From assembly GCA_963824935.1 (NCBI GenBank), contig CAWGRF010000019.1, positions 41,245 through 105,244 of the forward strand: a stretch of 64,000 nucleotides of DNA. The letters run 5' to 3'. Both the position numbers and the translations under genes were made by a program. Below are positions 38,134 to 46,102 of the stretch, piece by piece (within the stretch, counting starts at the first letter, position 1; the number at the start of each line of letters is the position of its first letter). Below the pieces are notes generated by a model. That model was not told where the DNA came from. It did not search any database and was given only the letters and a program-made list of their open reading frames with translations. Source of the stretch: JACCZX01 sp963824935 (GTDB taxonomy: Bacteria; Pseudomonadota; Gammaproteobacteria; Burkholderiales; Burkholderiaceae_F).

Positions 38134-38984
38134 TGGTCGAACGCCGCCCTGCCCTGACGGTTTTGACGCACCTCGTGCTGATTCTCGGCGTGCTGATCGT
38201 CGCGTTCCCGGTTTACGTGACGCTGGTCGCATCGACTCATACGGCGCAGGCGATCGTGCAGGCACCGATGCCGTTGATCCCCGGCGATCAGATGCTGCAG
38301 AACTACACGGCCGTTTTGGCTGGCAGCGACGCCGGCGCGGGCTCGGCGGCGCCGGTCGGCCGCATGATGTTCGTAAGCCTCGTGACAGCGCTGACGATTG
38401 CGCTCGGCAAGATCGCGATTTCGCTGCTGTCGGCGTTCGCAATCGTCTACTTCCGTTTTCCGTTCCGCAATCTCTTTTTCTGGGCGATTTTCGTAACGTT
38501 GATGTTGCCGGTCGAGGTGCGCATCGGCCCGACGTACGAAGTCGTATCGAACCTCGGCATGCTGAACAGCTACGCGGGACTGACCATACCGCTGATCGCT
38601 TCGGCGACTGCCACTTTCTTGTTCCGGCAATTCTTCCTGACCGTGCCGGACGAACTCGCCGAGGCCGCGCGTATCGACGGCGCCGGGCCGATGCGCTTCT
38701 TTTGGGATGTGTTGCTGCCACTGTCGCGCACCAGCATTGCAGCGCTGTTCGTGATTCAGTTCATCTACGGGTGGAATCAGTATCTATGGCCGCTGCTGGT
38801 CACGACACAGGAGGACATGTATCCGGTGGTGATGGGCATCAAGCGGATGATCGCCGGCGGCGACGCGGCCAACGACTGGAACCTGATCATGGCCACTGCA
38901 ATGCTCGCGATGCTGCCTCCTGCGATCGTCGTCTTGCTGATGCAGAAATGGTTCGTCAAGGGCCTGGTGGAGACGGAAAAGTAA
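38133..38984 (+). CDS. ugpE: sn-Glycerol-3-phosphate ABC transporter permease UgpE
   Basis: 283 residues, six membrane segments. EAA loop ELAEAARIDGAGPMRFFWDVLLPL and the C-terminal LLMQKWFVKGLVETEK are typical of UgpE. ATG 38133 shares a base with the ugpA stop, so the two are translationally coupled. ugpC follows directly. Confidence 0.92.
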   Translation: MVERRPALTVLTHLVLILGVLIVAFPVYVTLVASTHTAQAIVQAPMPLIPGDQMLQNYTAVLAGSDAGAGSAAPVGRMMFVSLVTALTIALGKIAISLLSAFAIVYFRFPFRNLFFWAIFVTLMLPVEVRIGPTYEVVSNLGMLNSYAGLTIPLIASATATFLFRQFFLTVPDELAEAARIDGAGPMRFFWDVLLPLSRTSIAALFVIQFIYGWNQYLWPLLVTTQEDMYPVVMGIKRMIAGGDAANDWNLIMATAMLAMLPPAIVVLLMQKWFVKGLVETEK

Positions 38985-40046
38985 GTGGCCTCGATCGAGT
39001 TCACCGACGTTCGCAAGAGCTACGGCACGTTACAGGTCGTGCACGGTATCGACGTCACCGTAGCCGACAGCGAGTTTGTCGTACTGGTCGGGCCGTCGGG
39101 GTGCGGCAAGTCAACTTTGCTGCGAATGGTGGCGGGCCTGGAAGAGATCAGCGCGGGCACGATCCGCATCGGCAATCGCATCGTCAACGACCTGGAGCCG
39201 AAAGATCGCGACTGTGCGATGGTGTTCCAGAACTATGCGCTGTATCCGCACATGAGCGTCTACGACAACATGGCGTACGGGCTGAAGATTCGCGGCCTGG
39301 CAAAGAGCGATATCGAAAAGAGGGTCAACGACGCGGCGGCAATCCTCGAACTAGGCGGGCTGCTGCAACGCAAGCCGCGCCAGCTTTCCGGCGGTCAGCG
39401 GCAGCGAGTCGCGATGGGACGCGCGATCGTGCGCGAACCCGCGGTGTTCCTGTTCGACGAGCCGCTTTCCAATCTGGATGCGAAGCTGCGCGTGCAGACA
39501 CGTCTCGAGATTCAGAAACTGCACCGGCGACTGAAGACGACGAGTCTGTACGTGACCCACGATCAGGTCGAAGCCATGACCTTGGCGCAGCGAATGATCG
39601 TGATGAACGCGGGGCGCGCCGAACAGATCGGCACACCCGACGACGTCTACTCGCGGCCCGCGACGACGTTCGTCGCCAGCTTCATCGGCTCGCCGCCGAT
39701 GAATCTGTTCGAAGGCCGCGTCTCCTCCGATGGCCGCGCCTTCGAGGCGCGGGAAACGAGAATCTCGCTGCCGGAGCCGGTCGCTTCGATCACAGGACGC
39801 GAGCTGATTCTCGGCATCCGGCCCGAACACATGCGGCACGGCGGTGACAGCTTCTCGATGGAGGTCGAGACGGTCGAGATGCTCGGTGCCGAGCACTTGA
39901 TCCATGGCACCGTAGCCGGACACGACGCCATAGTGCGCACCGGTCCGCACGATAATCCTGCGCCCGGATCAATCGTACCGCTCGGATTCAAGGCGAGCGC
40001 TATGCAGTGGTTTGATCCTTCGACTCGGCAGCGAATTTCCGTTTGA
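38985..40046 (+). CDS. ugpC: sn-Glycerol-3-phosphate ABC transporter ATPase UgpC
   Basis: 353 residues. Walker A GPSGCGKST, signature LSGGQRQRVAMGRAIVR, Walker B FLFDEPLSNLDAKLR, His switch YVTHDQVEAMT, and a C-terminal MalK-like TOBE/OB region with GIRPEHMRHGG. GTG start immediately after the ugpE TAA. MalK-type subunits of this kind can serve several sugar or polyol importers, so substrate is inferred from the permeases. Confidence 0.93.
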   Translation: MASIEFTDVRKSYGTLQVVHGIDVTVADSEFVVLVGPSGCGKSTLLRMVAGLEEISAGTIRIGNRIVNDLEPKDRDCAMVFQNYALYPHMSVYDNMAYGLKIRGLAKSDIEKRVNDAAAILELGGLLQRKPRQLSGGQRQRVAMGRAIVREPAVFLFDEPLSNLDAKLRVQTRLEIQKLHRRLKTTSLYVTHDQVEAMTLAQRMIVMNAGRAEQIGTPDDVYSRPATTFVASFIGSPPMNLFEGRVSSDGRAFEARETRISLPEPVASITGRELILGIRPEHMRHGGDSFSMEVETVEMLGAEHLIHGTVAGHDAIVRTGPHDNPAPGSIVPLGFKASAMQWFDPSTRQRISV

Positions 40047-40143
40047 CACTCGATGAACTGCATCGCAGCCACGAATGTTTGGCGCTGCAGCACCGCCTAG
40101 GCGTCCCGGCTGCACCAGCCGCTGCGACACGAGGGACTCTGCC

Positions 40144-40605
40144 CTACTCCTTGCGCCGAAACTCGCAATTAGGCTTTGTGCAATCGCCATACAGCGCGAG
40201 CGCATGACCGTGCAGAGTGAAGCCGCGCGCTGCGGCGACCTTGTGCTGCCGGAGCTCGATCTCGGCGTCGACAAACTCTTCGACTCTTCCGCACGTCAGA
40301 CAGACGAGATGATCGTGGTGCGTGCCTTCGTTCAGCTCGAACATCGCGCGCCCACCTTCGAAGTGATTGCGCGCCAATAGTCCCGCCTGCTCGAACTGTG
40401 CCAGGACGCGATACACAGTCGGAAGACCGACATCGATGTGTTCGGCTGCCAACGCGTTATGCACGTCCTCGGCACTCATATGTCGCACCCCGAGTTCCTC
40501 GGAGCTGCGCTGAAAGATCTCGAGCACCTTGAGCCGCGGCAGCGTGGCTTTCAGCCCGATGTTCTTGAGCTCACTAGACGGGGGAGAAAGACGATTCGAC
40601 ATCAC
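40144..40605 (-). CDS. fur: Ferric uptake regulator
   Basis: 153 residues. Winged-helix DNA-binding part with MSAEDVHNALAAEHIDVGLPTVYRVL, then the metal-binding EGTHHDHLVCLTCGRVEEF and a second Cys pair near the end (GDCTKPNCEF). Fe(II)-bound Fur represses iron-uptake genes. It diverges from bamE, as is usual in betaproteobacteria. Its upstream gap holds a short tandem repeat. Confidence 0.95.
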   Translation of the reverse strand: MMSNRLSPPSSELKNIGLKATLPRLKVLEIFQRSSEELGVRHMSAEDVHNALAAEHIDVGLPTVYRVLAQFEQAGLLARNHFEGGRAMFELNEGTHHDHLVCLTCGRVEEFVDAEIELRQHKVAAARGFTLHGHALALYGDCTKPNCEFRRKE

Positions 40606-40638
40606 ACGATCGATGCATACTACTGCGCACTCTTGCGC

Positions 40639-40724
40639 GGCTCATTGGCCGGCTCGTTCGCCGGGCTCACTTGCCGGGTCAATTGCCGTCGCATTTCGCG
40701 GGCTCATTTGCCAGCTCATTTGAC
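40639..40724. repeat. Degenerate 12-13-bp tandem repeat in the fur-bamE gap
   Basis: About seven tandem copies of a unit close to GGCTCATTTGCC(G), starting at 40639, 40651, 40664, 40677, 40688, 40701 and 40713. The last copy runs into TTGACA (40720-40725), which could serve as a -35 box for bamE, and TATCAT follows at 40728. The array covers most of the divergent regulatory region. Confidence 0.65.
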
Positions 40725-40765
40725 AGATATCATACGAGCTTCAGCGGTAATCTCCGTAAGCCGTC

Positions 40766-41281
40766 ATGCCAATCCTTCGCATCGCCTTGATTCTTCTGAG
40801 CGTCTGTTCGGCGCTAGCCGGTTGCCAGACGATGTCGAACATCGGCTCCGGCATTTCATCCGGCATTTCTTCAGTAACCGGTTGGGCGCCGACGTTCCTC
40901 GGACCGTACCGACCCGACGTGCATCAGGGCAACATCGTCACGCAGGAGATGGTCGAGCAATTGCGGCAAGGCATGACGCGCGACCAAGTGCGCTTCATGC
41001 TCGGTACGCCGCTTTTGACGAGCGAATTTCACAAGGACCGTTGGGACTACGCGTACTACCTGAATCCGCGCAAGGGCCCGGTGCAGAATCGCAGGTTGAC
41101 TGTTTATTTCAAGGACAACAGGCTCGACAGCTTCAGATCGGACGAAATGCCGCAGGAAGCGGAGGCCGACATCCTGATTCTCGGGCCGGACGCGCGCAAG
41201 AAACCAAGACAGGCGCCCAGACAGCCGGAAAAGGCGCCGGACATCCTGACACCCGCGCCGGGGCGCGAGCCCGCCAACTAG
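40766..41281 (+). CDS. bamE: Outer membrane assembly lipoprotein BamE
   Basis: 171 residues. Lipoprotein signal with lipobox ALAGC. The SmpA/OmlA fold region is GNIVTQEMVEQLRQGMTRDQ, FMLGTPLLTSEFHKDRWDYAYYL. It is part of the Bam machine that inserts beta-barrel proteins. The Pro-rich C-terminal tail (about 40 residues) is longer than in E. coli. dapB follows 42 bp later. Confidence 0.94.
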   Translation: MPILRIALILLSVCSALAGCQTMSNIGSGISSGISSVTGWAPTFLGPYRPDVHQGNIVTQEMVEQLRQGMTRDQVRFMLGTPLLTSEFHKDRWDYAYYLNPRKGPVQNRRLTVYFKDNRLDSFRSDEMPQEAEADILILGPDARKKPRQAPRQPEKAPDILTPAPGREPAN

Positions 41282-41323
41282 ACCGTGCGACGGAGTGTTC
41301 GCCGTTAACGATTCCGCTGTTAC

Positions 41324-42118
41324 ATGAAGCTTGCGATTGCGGGCGCGTCCGGCCGCATGGGTCGGATGTTGATCGAAGCAGCGCTCGCGCGGCCTGATGC
41401 CACGATCGTTGCCGCGTTCGATACAGCGGAGTCTCCCGCATACGGCCACGATTGCGGCGAATTTCTCGGGCGCTCGACCGGCGTCACGGTCTCGGCCGAT
41501 CTGTCCGCGCTACGTCAAGCCGACGTGCTGATCGATTTCACTCGCCCCGAAGCCACGCTCGCGCACTTGAAGGCCTGCGAGGCTGCCGGCATCAACATGG
41601 TGATCGGCACGACGGGTTTCGACGCAGCGGGCAAGAAAGCAATAAGCGCGGCCGCAGAGAAGATCGCGATCGTCTTTGCGCCGAATATGGGCGTCGGCGT
41701 CAACGCGATGTTCAAGCTTCTGGACGTGGCCGCGCGAATCCTGAACGACGGCTACGACATCGAGATCATTGAAACGCACCATAAGCACAAGGTTGATGCG
41801 CCGTCCGGCACGGCACTGAAGATGGGCGAGATCGTCGCGCAAGCGCGCGGCGAGAAGCTGGATAAAGTTGCGGTGTATGCGCGCGAGGGTCAAGTCGGCG
41901 AACGCAAGCCGGGCACGATCGGCTTTGCAAGCATTCGCGGCGGCGATGTGATCGGTGATCACACGGTGCTGTTCGCCGGTATCGGTGAGCGCATCGAGAT
42001 CACGCATCGATCATCGACTCGAATGAGCTATGCGATCGGCAGCATGCGGGCGGCGCGCTTTCTGGCAGGTCGCAGCGCGGGGCTGTACGACATGTCCGAC
42101 GTTCTGGGACTCAAATGA
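41324..42118 (+). CDS. dapB: 4-hydroxy-tetrahydrodipicolinate reductase
   Basis: 264 residues, NAD(P)H enzyme of lysine and diaminopimelate synthesis. Nucleotide motif AGASGRMGRMLIEAAL, catalytic region ETHHKHKVDAPSGTALKMGE and FAPNMGVGVNAMFKLLD. Length is normal. It sits between bamE and an ExbB-type gene on the same strand. Confidence 0.97.
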   Translation: MKLAIAGASGRMGRMLIEAALARPDATIVAAFDTAESPAYGHDCGEFLGRSTGVTVSADLSALRQADVLIDFTRPEATLAHLKACEAAGINMVIGTTGFDAAGKKAISAAAEKIAIVFAPNMGVGVNAMFKLLDVAARILNDGYDIEIIETHHKHKVDAPSGTALKMGEIVAQARGEKLDKVAVYAREGQVGERKPGTIGFASIRGGDVIGDHTVLFAGIGERIEITHRSSTRMSYAIGSMRAARFLAGRSAGLYDMSDVLGLK

Positions 42119-42157
42119 GGGATTTGAAATGAGCGGCACGCAGCCGACGCGCACCCG

Positions 42158-42844
42158 ATGGAACTGACCGCACTCGGACTCTCGCATTTCTGGTCGCAGG
42201 CCGACGCAGTGATTCGCGTGACTGCGTATCTGCTGCTCGCCATGTCGGTGGCCAGCTGGTTCTTGATCTTTTGGAAGACGTGGGCGTGGCTACGTGTGCG
42301 CCGAGCGTCACATCAACTCGAAAACTTCTGGACCGCCAGCTCGGTCGACTCGGCCGTCGCGCAATTGAAGCCGTACGACCACGAAAACATCTTCGTGCCC
42401 CTTGCGACCGGCGCCGCCGGTGCTGCTACGCATTCGGCGTCCGAAGGAAGCCTGGCGGCGCAGATCGATCGCTCCGAGCTGATTACACGCGCATTGCGCC
42501 AGCGCATTAACGAAGCGGCCAGCAAACTCGAATCCGGGCTCACCGTGCTGGCGTCGGTCGGCAGCACCGCTCCATTCGTGGGATTGTTCGGCACCGTGTG
42601 GGGGATTTATCACGCGCTGATCAATATCGCGCGTTCCGGCCAGATTGCGATCGACAAGGTGGCTGGCCCGGTGGGTGAGGCGTTGATCATGACGGCGTTT
42701 GGTCTCGCAGTCGCGATTCCCGCCGTGCTCGCGTACAACGCGTTCACGCGCGTAAATCGCATGGTGCTCGGCCAGCTGGATGGTTTTGCGCACGATCTGC
42801 ACGCGACGCTGACGATGGGCTCTCGCTTGCCGGCGGAGGCATAG
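42158..42844 (+). CDS. exbB: MotA/TolQ/ExbB proton channel family protein
   Basis: 228 residues with three membrane segments. The conserved proton-channel core is LTVLASVGSTAPFVGLFGTVWGIYHAL and GEALIMTAFGLAVAIPAVLAYN. Together with the downstream ExbD it would use the proton motive force to energise a TonB- or TolA-like protein; none is encoded nearby. ExbB is favoured over TolQ because only ExbD, not tolA or tolB, follows. Confidence 0.88.
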   Translation: MELTALGLSHFWSQADAVIRVTAYLLLAMSVASWFLIFWKTWAWLRVRRASHQLENFWTASSVDSAVAQLKPYDHENIFVPLATGAAGAATHSASEGSLAAQIDRSELITRALRQRINEAASKLESGLTVLASVGSTAPFVGLFGTVWGIYHALINIARSGQIAIDKVAGPVGEALIMTAFGLAVAIPAVLAYNAFTRVNRMVLGQLDGFAHDLHATLTMGSRLPAEA

Positions 42845-42982
42845 ACGGTGCAAGCCGGTCAGAAGCCGTCAAGAGCGTCGCGAGCAGACCCGAGGCGCGG
42901 TCGAGGAGCGCACCTGTATGAGCTATACAGCGAGCACCGCAGGCCGCGGATCGGGCCGCGCAGTAGCTCTGGAGGGCTTCTG

Positions 42983-43432
42983 ATGCCTTTTGGCGGTTTC
43001 GAGCGGCGTGGCGGCCCGGCGCAGCCGATGTCCGAGATCAACGTCACGCCGCTGGTCGACGTGATGCTGGTGCTACTGGTGATCTTCATCATTACCGCGC
43101 CGCTGCTGTCGTATGCGATCAAGCTCGATCTGCCGAATGATCCGGCACCACCCGCCGAGGCCGTGCCGACGACGATCAAGCTGTCGATCGACGCCGACGG
43201 AAAGATCCATGTGGACACTGAGGCGATCACCGAGGATCAGTTGCGCGCACGCTTCGCCACCGCCGCCAAGGCATCGCCTGCGCCCGAAGTGCATGTCCGC
43301 GCGGACAAGGCGACGCGCTACGAGCGCATTGCCTTCGTGCTGTCATCCGCGCAGCAGGCGGGACTGACCAAGATCGGCTTCGTCACCGAGCCGGCGAGCA
43401 GCGCGATCGAAGCGCCACCCGCGGTGCGTTGA
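42983..43432 (+). CDS. exbD: Biopolymer transport protein ExbD
   Basis: 149 residues with one N-terminal membrane segment. MSEINVTPLVDVMLVLLVIF contains the conserved Asp of the proton path, and the periplasmic part has VHVRADKATRYERI. ATG 42983 is chosen because GGAGGG lies nine bases upstream. The 138 bp between exbB and exbD hold no gene that I can support. Confidence 0.9.
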   Translation: MPFGGFERRGGPAQPMSEINVTPLVDVMLVLLVIFIITAPLLSYAIKLDLPNDPAPPAEAVPTTIKLSIDADGKIHVDTEAITEDQLRARFATAAKASPAPEVHVRADKATRYERIAFVLSSAQQAGLTKIGFVTEPASSAIEAPPAVR

Positions 43433-43460
43433 CGACCCGAGCGATCGCGCTACGTGAGCG

Positions 43461-44078
43461 TTAGGTTTCCAGCCATTCCAGCAACGGCTGCCATTGCTCG
43501 CGGTCTTTAGCGACCCGACTCTGCGCAACATCCCATAGCGTGAGACCCTGCGCCGCCAGGTACACATAATTCTGGGTGTCGCGCAGATAGCCGACTACAG
43601 GCAACCCGAGCCCTTCAACAAATCGATGCAGTTGCTCGGCGGCACGGGTGCGCTCATCGACCCGCATGCCGAGAACGCCAACCTTGCCGGCATCACTTAG
43701 CGTGCTGCGCTCCGCGATCTTGGTCAGGAAAGTCTGCGTCGCGAAGATGTCGAAGATCGATGGTTGCAGGGGCACGATCACTCTATCGGCAAGTTTCAGC
43801 ACGTGTTTCAGATCTCCACCGCGCAGCGCCGCCGGAGTATCGAGCACTACGTGTGTGATGCCGGCGGGCGGGCGCGCGACGTGTTTGTCACTGCGGTCCC
43901 ACGATTCGATGGTCGGCGCTGTAGCGGGCCGAATCGCAAGCCATGCAAGTACCGATTGTTGTCGATCGAGATCGCCCAGCATGGTTCGATGACCGCGGCT
44001 CGCGTAGTAACCGGCAAGATTCGTCGCGGTCGTGCTCTTGCCCACGCCACCTTTAGGATTCGCGATCAGGACAATCAT
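43461..44078 (-). CDS. ParA/MinD-type partition ATPase
   Basis: 205 residues. Deviant Walker A KGGVGKSTTATNLAGYYA at the N-terminus and THVVLDTPAAL as Walker B-like segment place it in the ParA family of Mrp/MinD ATPases. No ParB-like partner or DNA-binding extension is present. Small single-domain members like this are involved in positioning of cellular cargoes or chemoreceptors in some bacteria; the cargo here is unknown. It is divergent from the zapB-like/zapA pair. Confidence 0.85.
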   Translation of the reverse strand: MIVLIANPKGGVGKSTTATNLAGYYASRGHRTMLGDLDRQQSVLAWLAIRPATAPTIESWDRSDKHVARPPAGITHVVLDTPAALRGGDLKHVLKLADRVIVPLQPSIFDIFATQTFLTKIAERSTLSDAGKVGVLGMRVDERTRAAEQLHRFVEGLGLPVVGYLRDTQNYVYLAAQGLTLWDVAQSRVAKDREQWQPLLEWLET

Positions 44079-44125
44079 CCAACCAGTCTAGCGAAGCGAC
44101 CAAACCCCGGTGCTACCATCGACGC

Positions 44126-44356
44126 ATGCTCGAAGACTTTGACAACCTAGCCGCCAAGATCAAACAGCTGGCGACCATGGTGCAGTCGTTGCGCTCCGAA
44201 AATCAGCAACTGCGCGCGCAGCTGGTCCGAGCCTCCGCTGAGCTTGAATCGATGAATGACCGTGTCGATGAGGCTACGCGGCGGCTAGACGCGCTGCTGC
44301 AGCACCTTCCTGATTCGATCAAGACCGCAAGCGCATCGGCCCAATGGAACACGTGA
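44126..44356 (+). CDS. ZapB-like coiled-coil protein (TIGR02449 type)
   Basis: 76 residues, almost entirely heptad coiled coil (KIKQLATMVQSLRSENQQLR and ELESMNDRVDEATRRLDALL). Small coiled-coil proteins of this type are usually encoded directly upstream of zapA. A role in division ring assembly is likely by context. It overlaps the zapA start by 13 bp. Confidence 0.8.
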   Translation: MLEDFDNLAAKIKQLATMVQSLRSENQQLRAQLVRASAELESMNDRVDEATRRLDALLQHLPDSIKTASASAQWNT

Positions 44357-44643
44357 GCGTTTCGATCCTCGGTCGTGAGTACAGGCTGGCGTGTACTCCG
44401 GACGAAAAAGACTCGTTGCTTAAGAGCGCGCAATTGGTCGATACGAAGATGCAGAAGATTCGCGAGGACGGCAAGGTAATGGGCGCCGATCGCATCGCGG
44501 TCATGGCAGCGCTGCAGTTTGCTCACGAGTTGCTGGGCGCTAAAGGTGCCGACGGCGTCGAGCTCGGTGAGTTGCGCACACGCGTGCGCGACATGCTGCA
44601 AATATGCGATGACGCGCTGTTGCCGCAGGAAAAATTGTTCTGA
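44344..44643 (+). CDS. zapA: Cell division protein ZapA
   Basis: 99 residues. VSVSILGREYRLACTPDEKD and ADRIAVMAALQFAHELL are typical of ZapA, which cross-links FtsZ filaments at midcell. The 6S RNA follows 68 bp downstream, which is the ancient zapA-ssrS order. Confidence 0.93.
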   Translation: MEHVSVSILGREYRLACTPDEKDSLLKSAQLVDTKMQKIREDGKVMGADRIAVMAALQFAHELLGAKGADGVELGELRTRVRDMLQICDDALLPQEKLF

Positions 44644-44711
44644 GCGCGGTCAGTTTCCGGCGATGACGCGCTAAACTGCGCGCAAGCGTTCTGGAATCGA
44701 GAACGCAAGAA

Positions 44712-44893
44712 ACTTCCCTGCGGTGTTCGCGCAAAGGCTTCATAGTTCCTTGAACCAATGCGCAATGCGCAAGGTTGCTGGCCTCGCGTCGCGGTGCGAT
44801 CGGCACGCGTTTGCTGAACCTAAACGGCGCGGACAGCGACCACCCTGAACCGATGGTTCAGGACATCAGGCCGGGCGGCACAGGCGGGGATTT
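44712..44893 (+). ncRNA. ssrS: 6S RNA
   Basis: About 180 nt downstream of zapA. The 5' side TTCCCTGCGGTGTTCGC can pair with the 3' side GGCGGCACAGGCGGGGA to form the closing stem. The 3' half contains CCTGAACCGATGGTTCAGG, matching in position and form the hairpin of E. coli 6S RNA. This RNA mimics an open promoter and sequesters sigma-70 RNA polymerase in stationary phase. Ends are estimated from pairing. The usual downstream gene for 5-formyltetrahydrofolate cyclo-ligase is absent. Confidence 0.85.
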
Positions 44894-44900
44894 CATTCAA

Positions 44901-44930
44901 GACTACGGTGCGCTCGCGTGCACCGTAGTC
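44901..44930. terminator. Hairpin after 6S RNA
   Basis: GACTACGGTGC and GCACCGTAGTC make an 11-bp perfect stem with an 8-base loop. It begins about 8 bases after the 6S RNA and ends 19 bp before the stop of the convergent protease gene, so it may serve both. It lacks a T run. Confidence 0.55.
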
Positions 44931-44948
44931 TGTGCGCCTGAGCTGAGC

Positions 44949-45974
44949 TCAAGAACGTGCTTGCACCGGCGTCACTTGCAAGACGCGTTCGCGGAACACG
45001 CCCGCAATCGGCCTTAGCACCTTGAACTCAAGCTGTTCGCCGACGGCTTCGCGTCCAAGCAGGCGCAACAGATCGGATACCTGCTCGATCCGTTGCTGGC
45101 CGACGGCGAAGACGATATCGCCCACTTCGAATCCCGCCTGCGCCGCCGGACCTTTGGACGAAAGACCCTCAACCCGCATACCGGTGCGGGCCGGCCAGTC
45201 TGAGCGAAGCACCCAGCGTCGCGGCAGCGGGACGGTTCCACCTTGCACGCCAATGAACGCGCGCCGTACTTCGCCGTAACGCATCAGTTGGCTCGTAATC
45301 CAATTCGCCGTATTGCTGGCAACCGCGAACGCGAGTCCGTGTGCCGACGGAATCATCGCGGTGTTGACGCCGATGACATGGCCCTGGCTGTCGAGCAGCG
45401 GGCCGCCCGAGTTGCCCGGATTCAATGCGACGTCGGTTTGGATGACGTCATCGATGGGCCTGCCGCCAAAGCCGAGCATCGTACGAGCCAGCGCGCTGAC
45501 GATGCCGGCTGTCACGGTGAAGTCAAAGCCGAGCGGGTTGCCGACGGCGATCGCAATCTGACCGGTGACGACATTGCGCGAATCGGCGAGCGGCAATGCC
45601 GAACCGATCGAATCCTCGAGGCGCAGCACAGCCAGGTCGGTGCCACGGTCTTCGCCGACCAGGCGGGCGCGCTCAACGGTGCCATCGGCAAATGACGCTT
45701 CAAGCGACGTCGCACCGGATACGACGTGGCTGTTGGTCAGCACGAATCCATCGGACGCGAACACGAAACCAGATCCGCTGCCACCACCCTTTGGTTTGGG
45801 CGCACGAATGTGCACGACCGAAGAGCGTGCGCGCCGCGCAACATCAGCGACGCGCGCCGAATACTCATCGAGCAGGCGGCCGTCGTCCGCCGGTGTAGGC
45901 CGCTGATCCTGTTCGACGCACAGGTCGCTTTGCGTCGTCTCGGAGTCAGCAAGCCACTGCACGGTCTGATTCAC
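44949..45974 (-). CDS. S1C trypsin-like serine protease with one PDZ domain
   Basis: 341 residues, HtrA/DegP-like. The catalytic triad is visible: His in LTNSHVVSG, Asp in DRGTDLAVLRL and Ser in NPGNSGGPLLD. A single PDZ domain follows (about residues 250-330). Unlike DegP/DegS no signal peptide or N-terminal membrane segment is seen: the first 50 residues are polar and acidic. This suggests a cytoplasmic member of the family, or a start farther upstream that is not visible. Confidence 0.9.
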   Translation of the reverse strand: MNQTVQWLADSETTQSDLCVEQDQRPTPADDGRLLDEYSARVADVARRARSSVVHIRAPKPKGGGSGSGFVFASDGFVLTNSHVVSGATSLEASFADGTVERARLVGEDRGTDLAVLRLEDSIGSALPLADSRNVVTGQIAIAVGNPLGFDFTVTAGIVSALARTMLGFGGRPIDDVIQTDVALNPGNSGGPLLDSQGHVIGVNTAMIPSAHGLAFAVASNTANWITSQLMRYGEVRRAFIGVQGGTVPLPRRWVLRSDWPARTGMRVEGLSSKGPAAQAGFEVGDIVFAVGQQRIEQVSDLLRLLGREAVGEQLEFKVLRPIAGVFRERVLQVTPVQARS

Positions 45975-46102
45975 TCCAATCTCCTCTCAACTAAACCTAA
46001 GGTGGGTATGGCGCGGCGGCGATCAACTCCTGACGCGCGGATCCAACACGGGTGGATCGTCTGCGCCGACTGTTCCTCTACCCACTGGTAGTCTGATCAC
46101 AC

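Noticed and set aside
37369..38721. Long minus-strand frame opposite ugpA and ugpE
   Set aside because: Antisense to two permease genes with intact motifs and coupled starts.
38093..39847. Long plus-strand frame across ugpE and ugpC
   Set aside because: Out-of-frame reading, Arg/Asp-rich, with no domain; the true frames are unambiguous.
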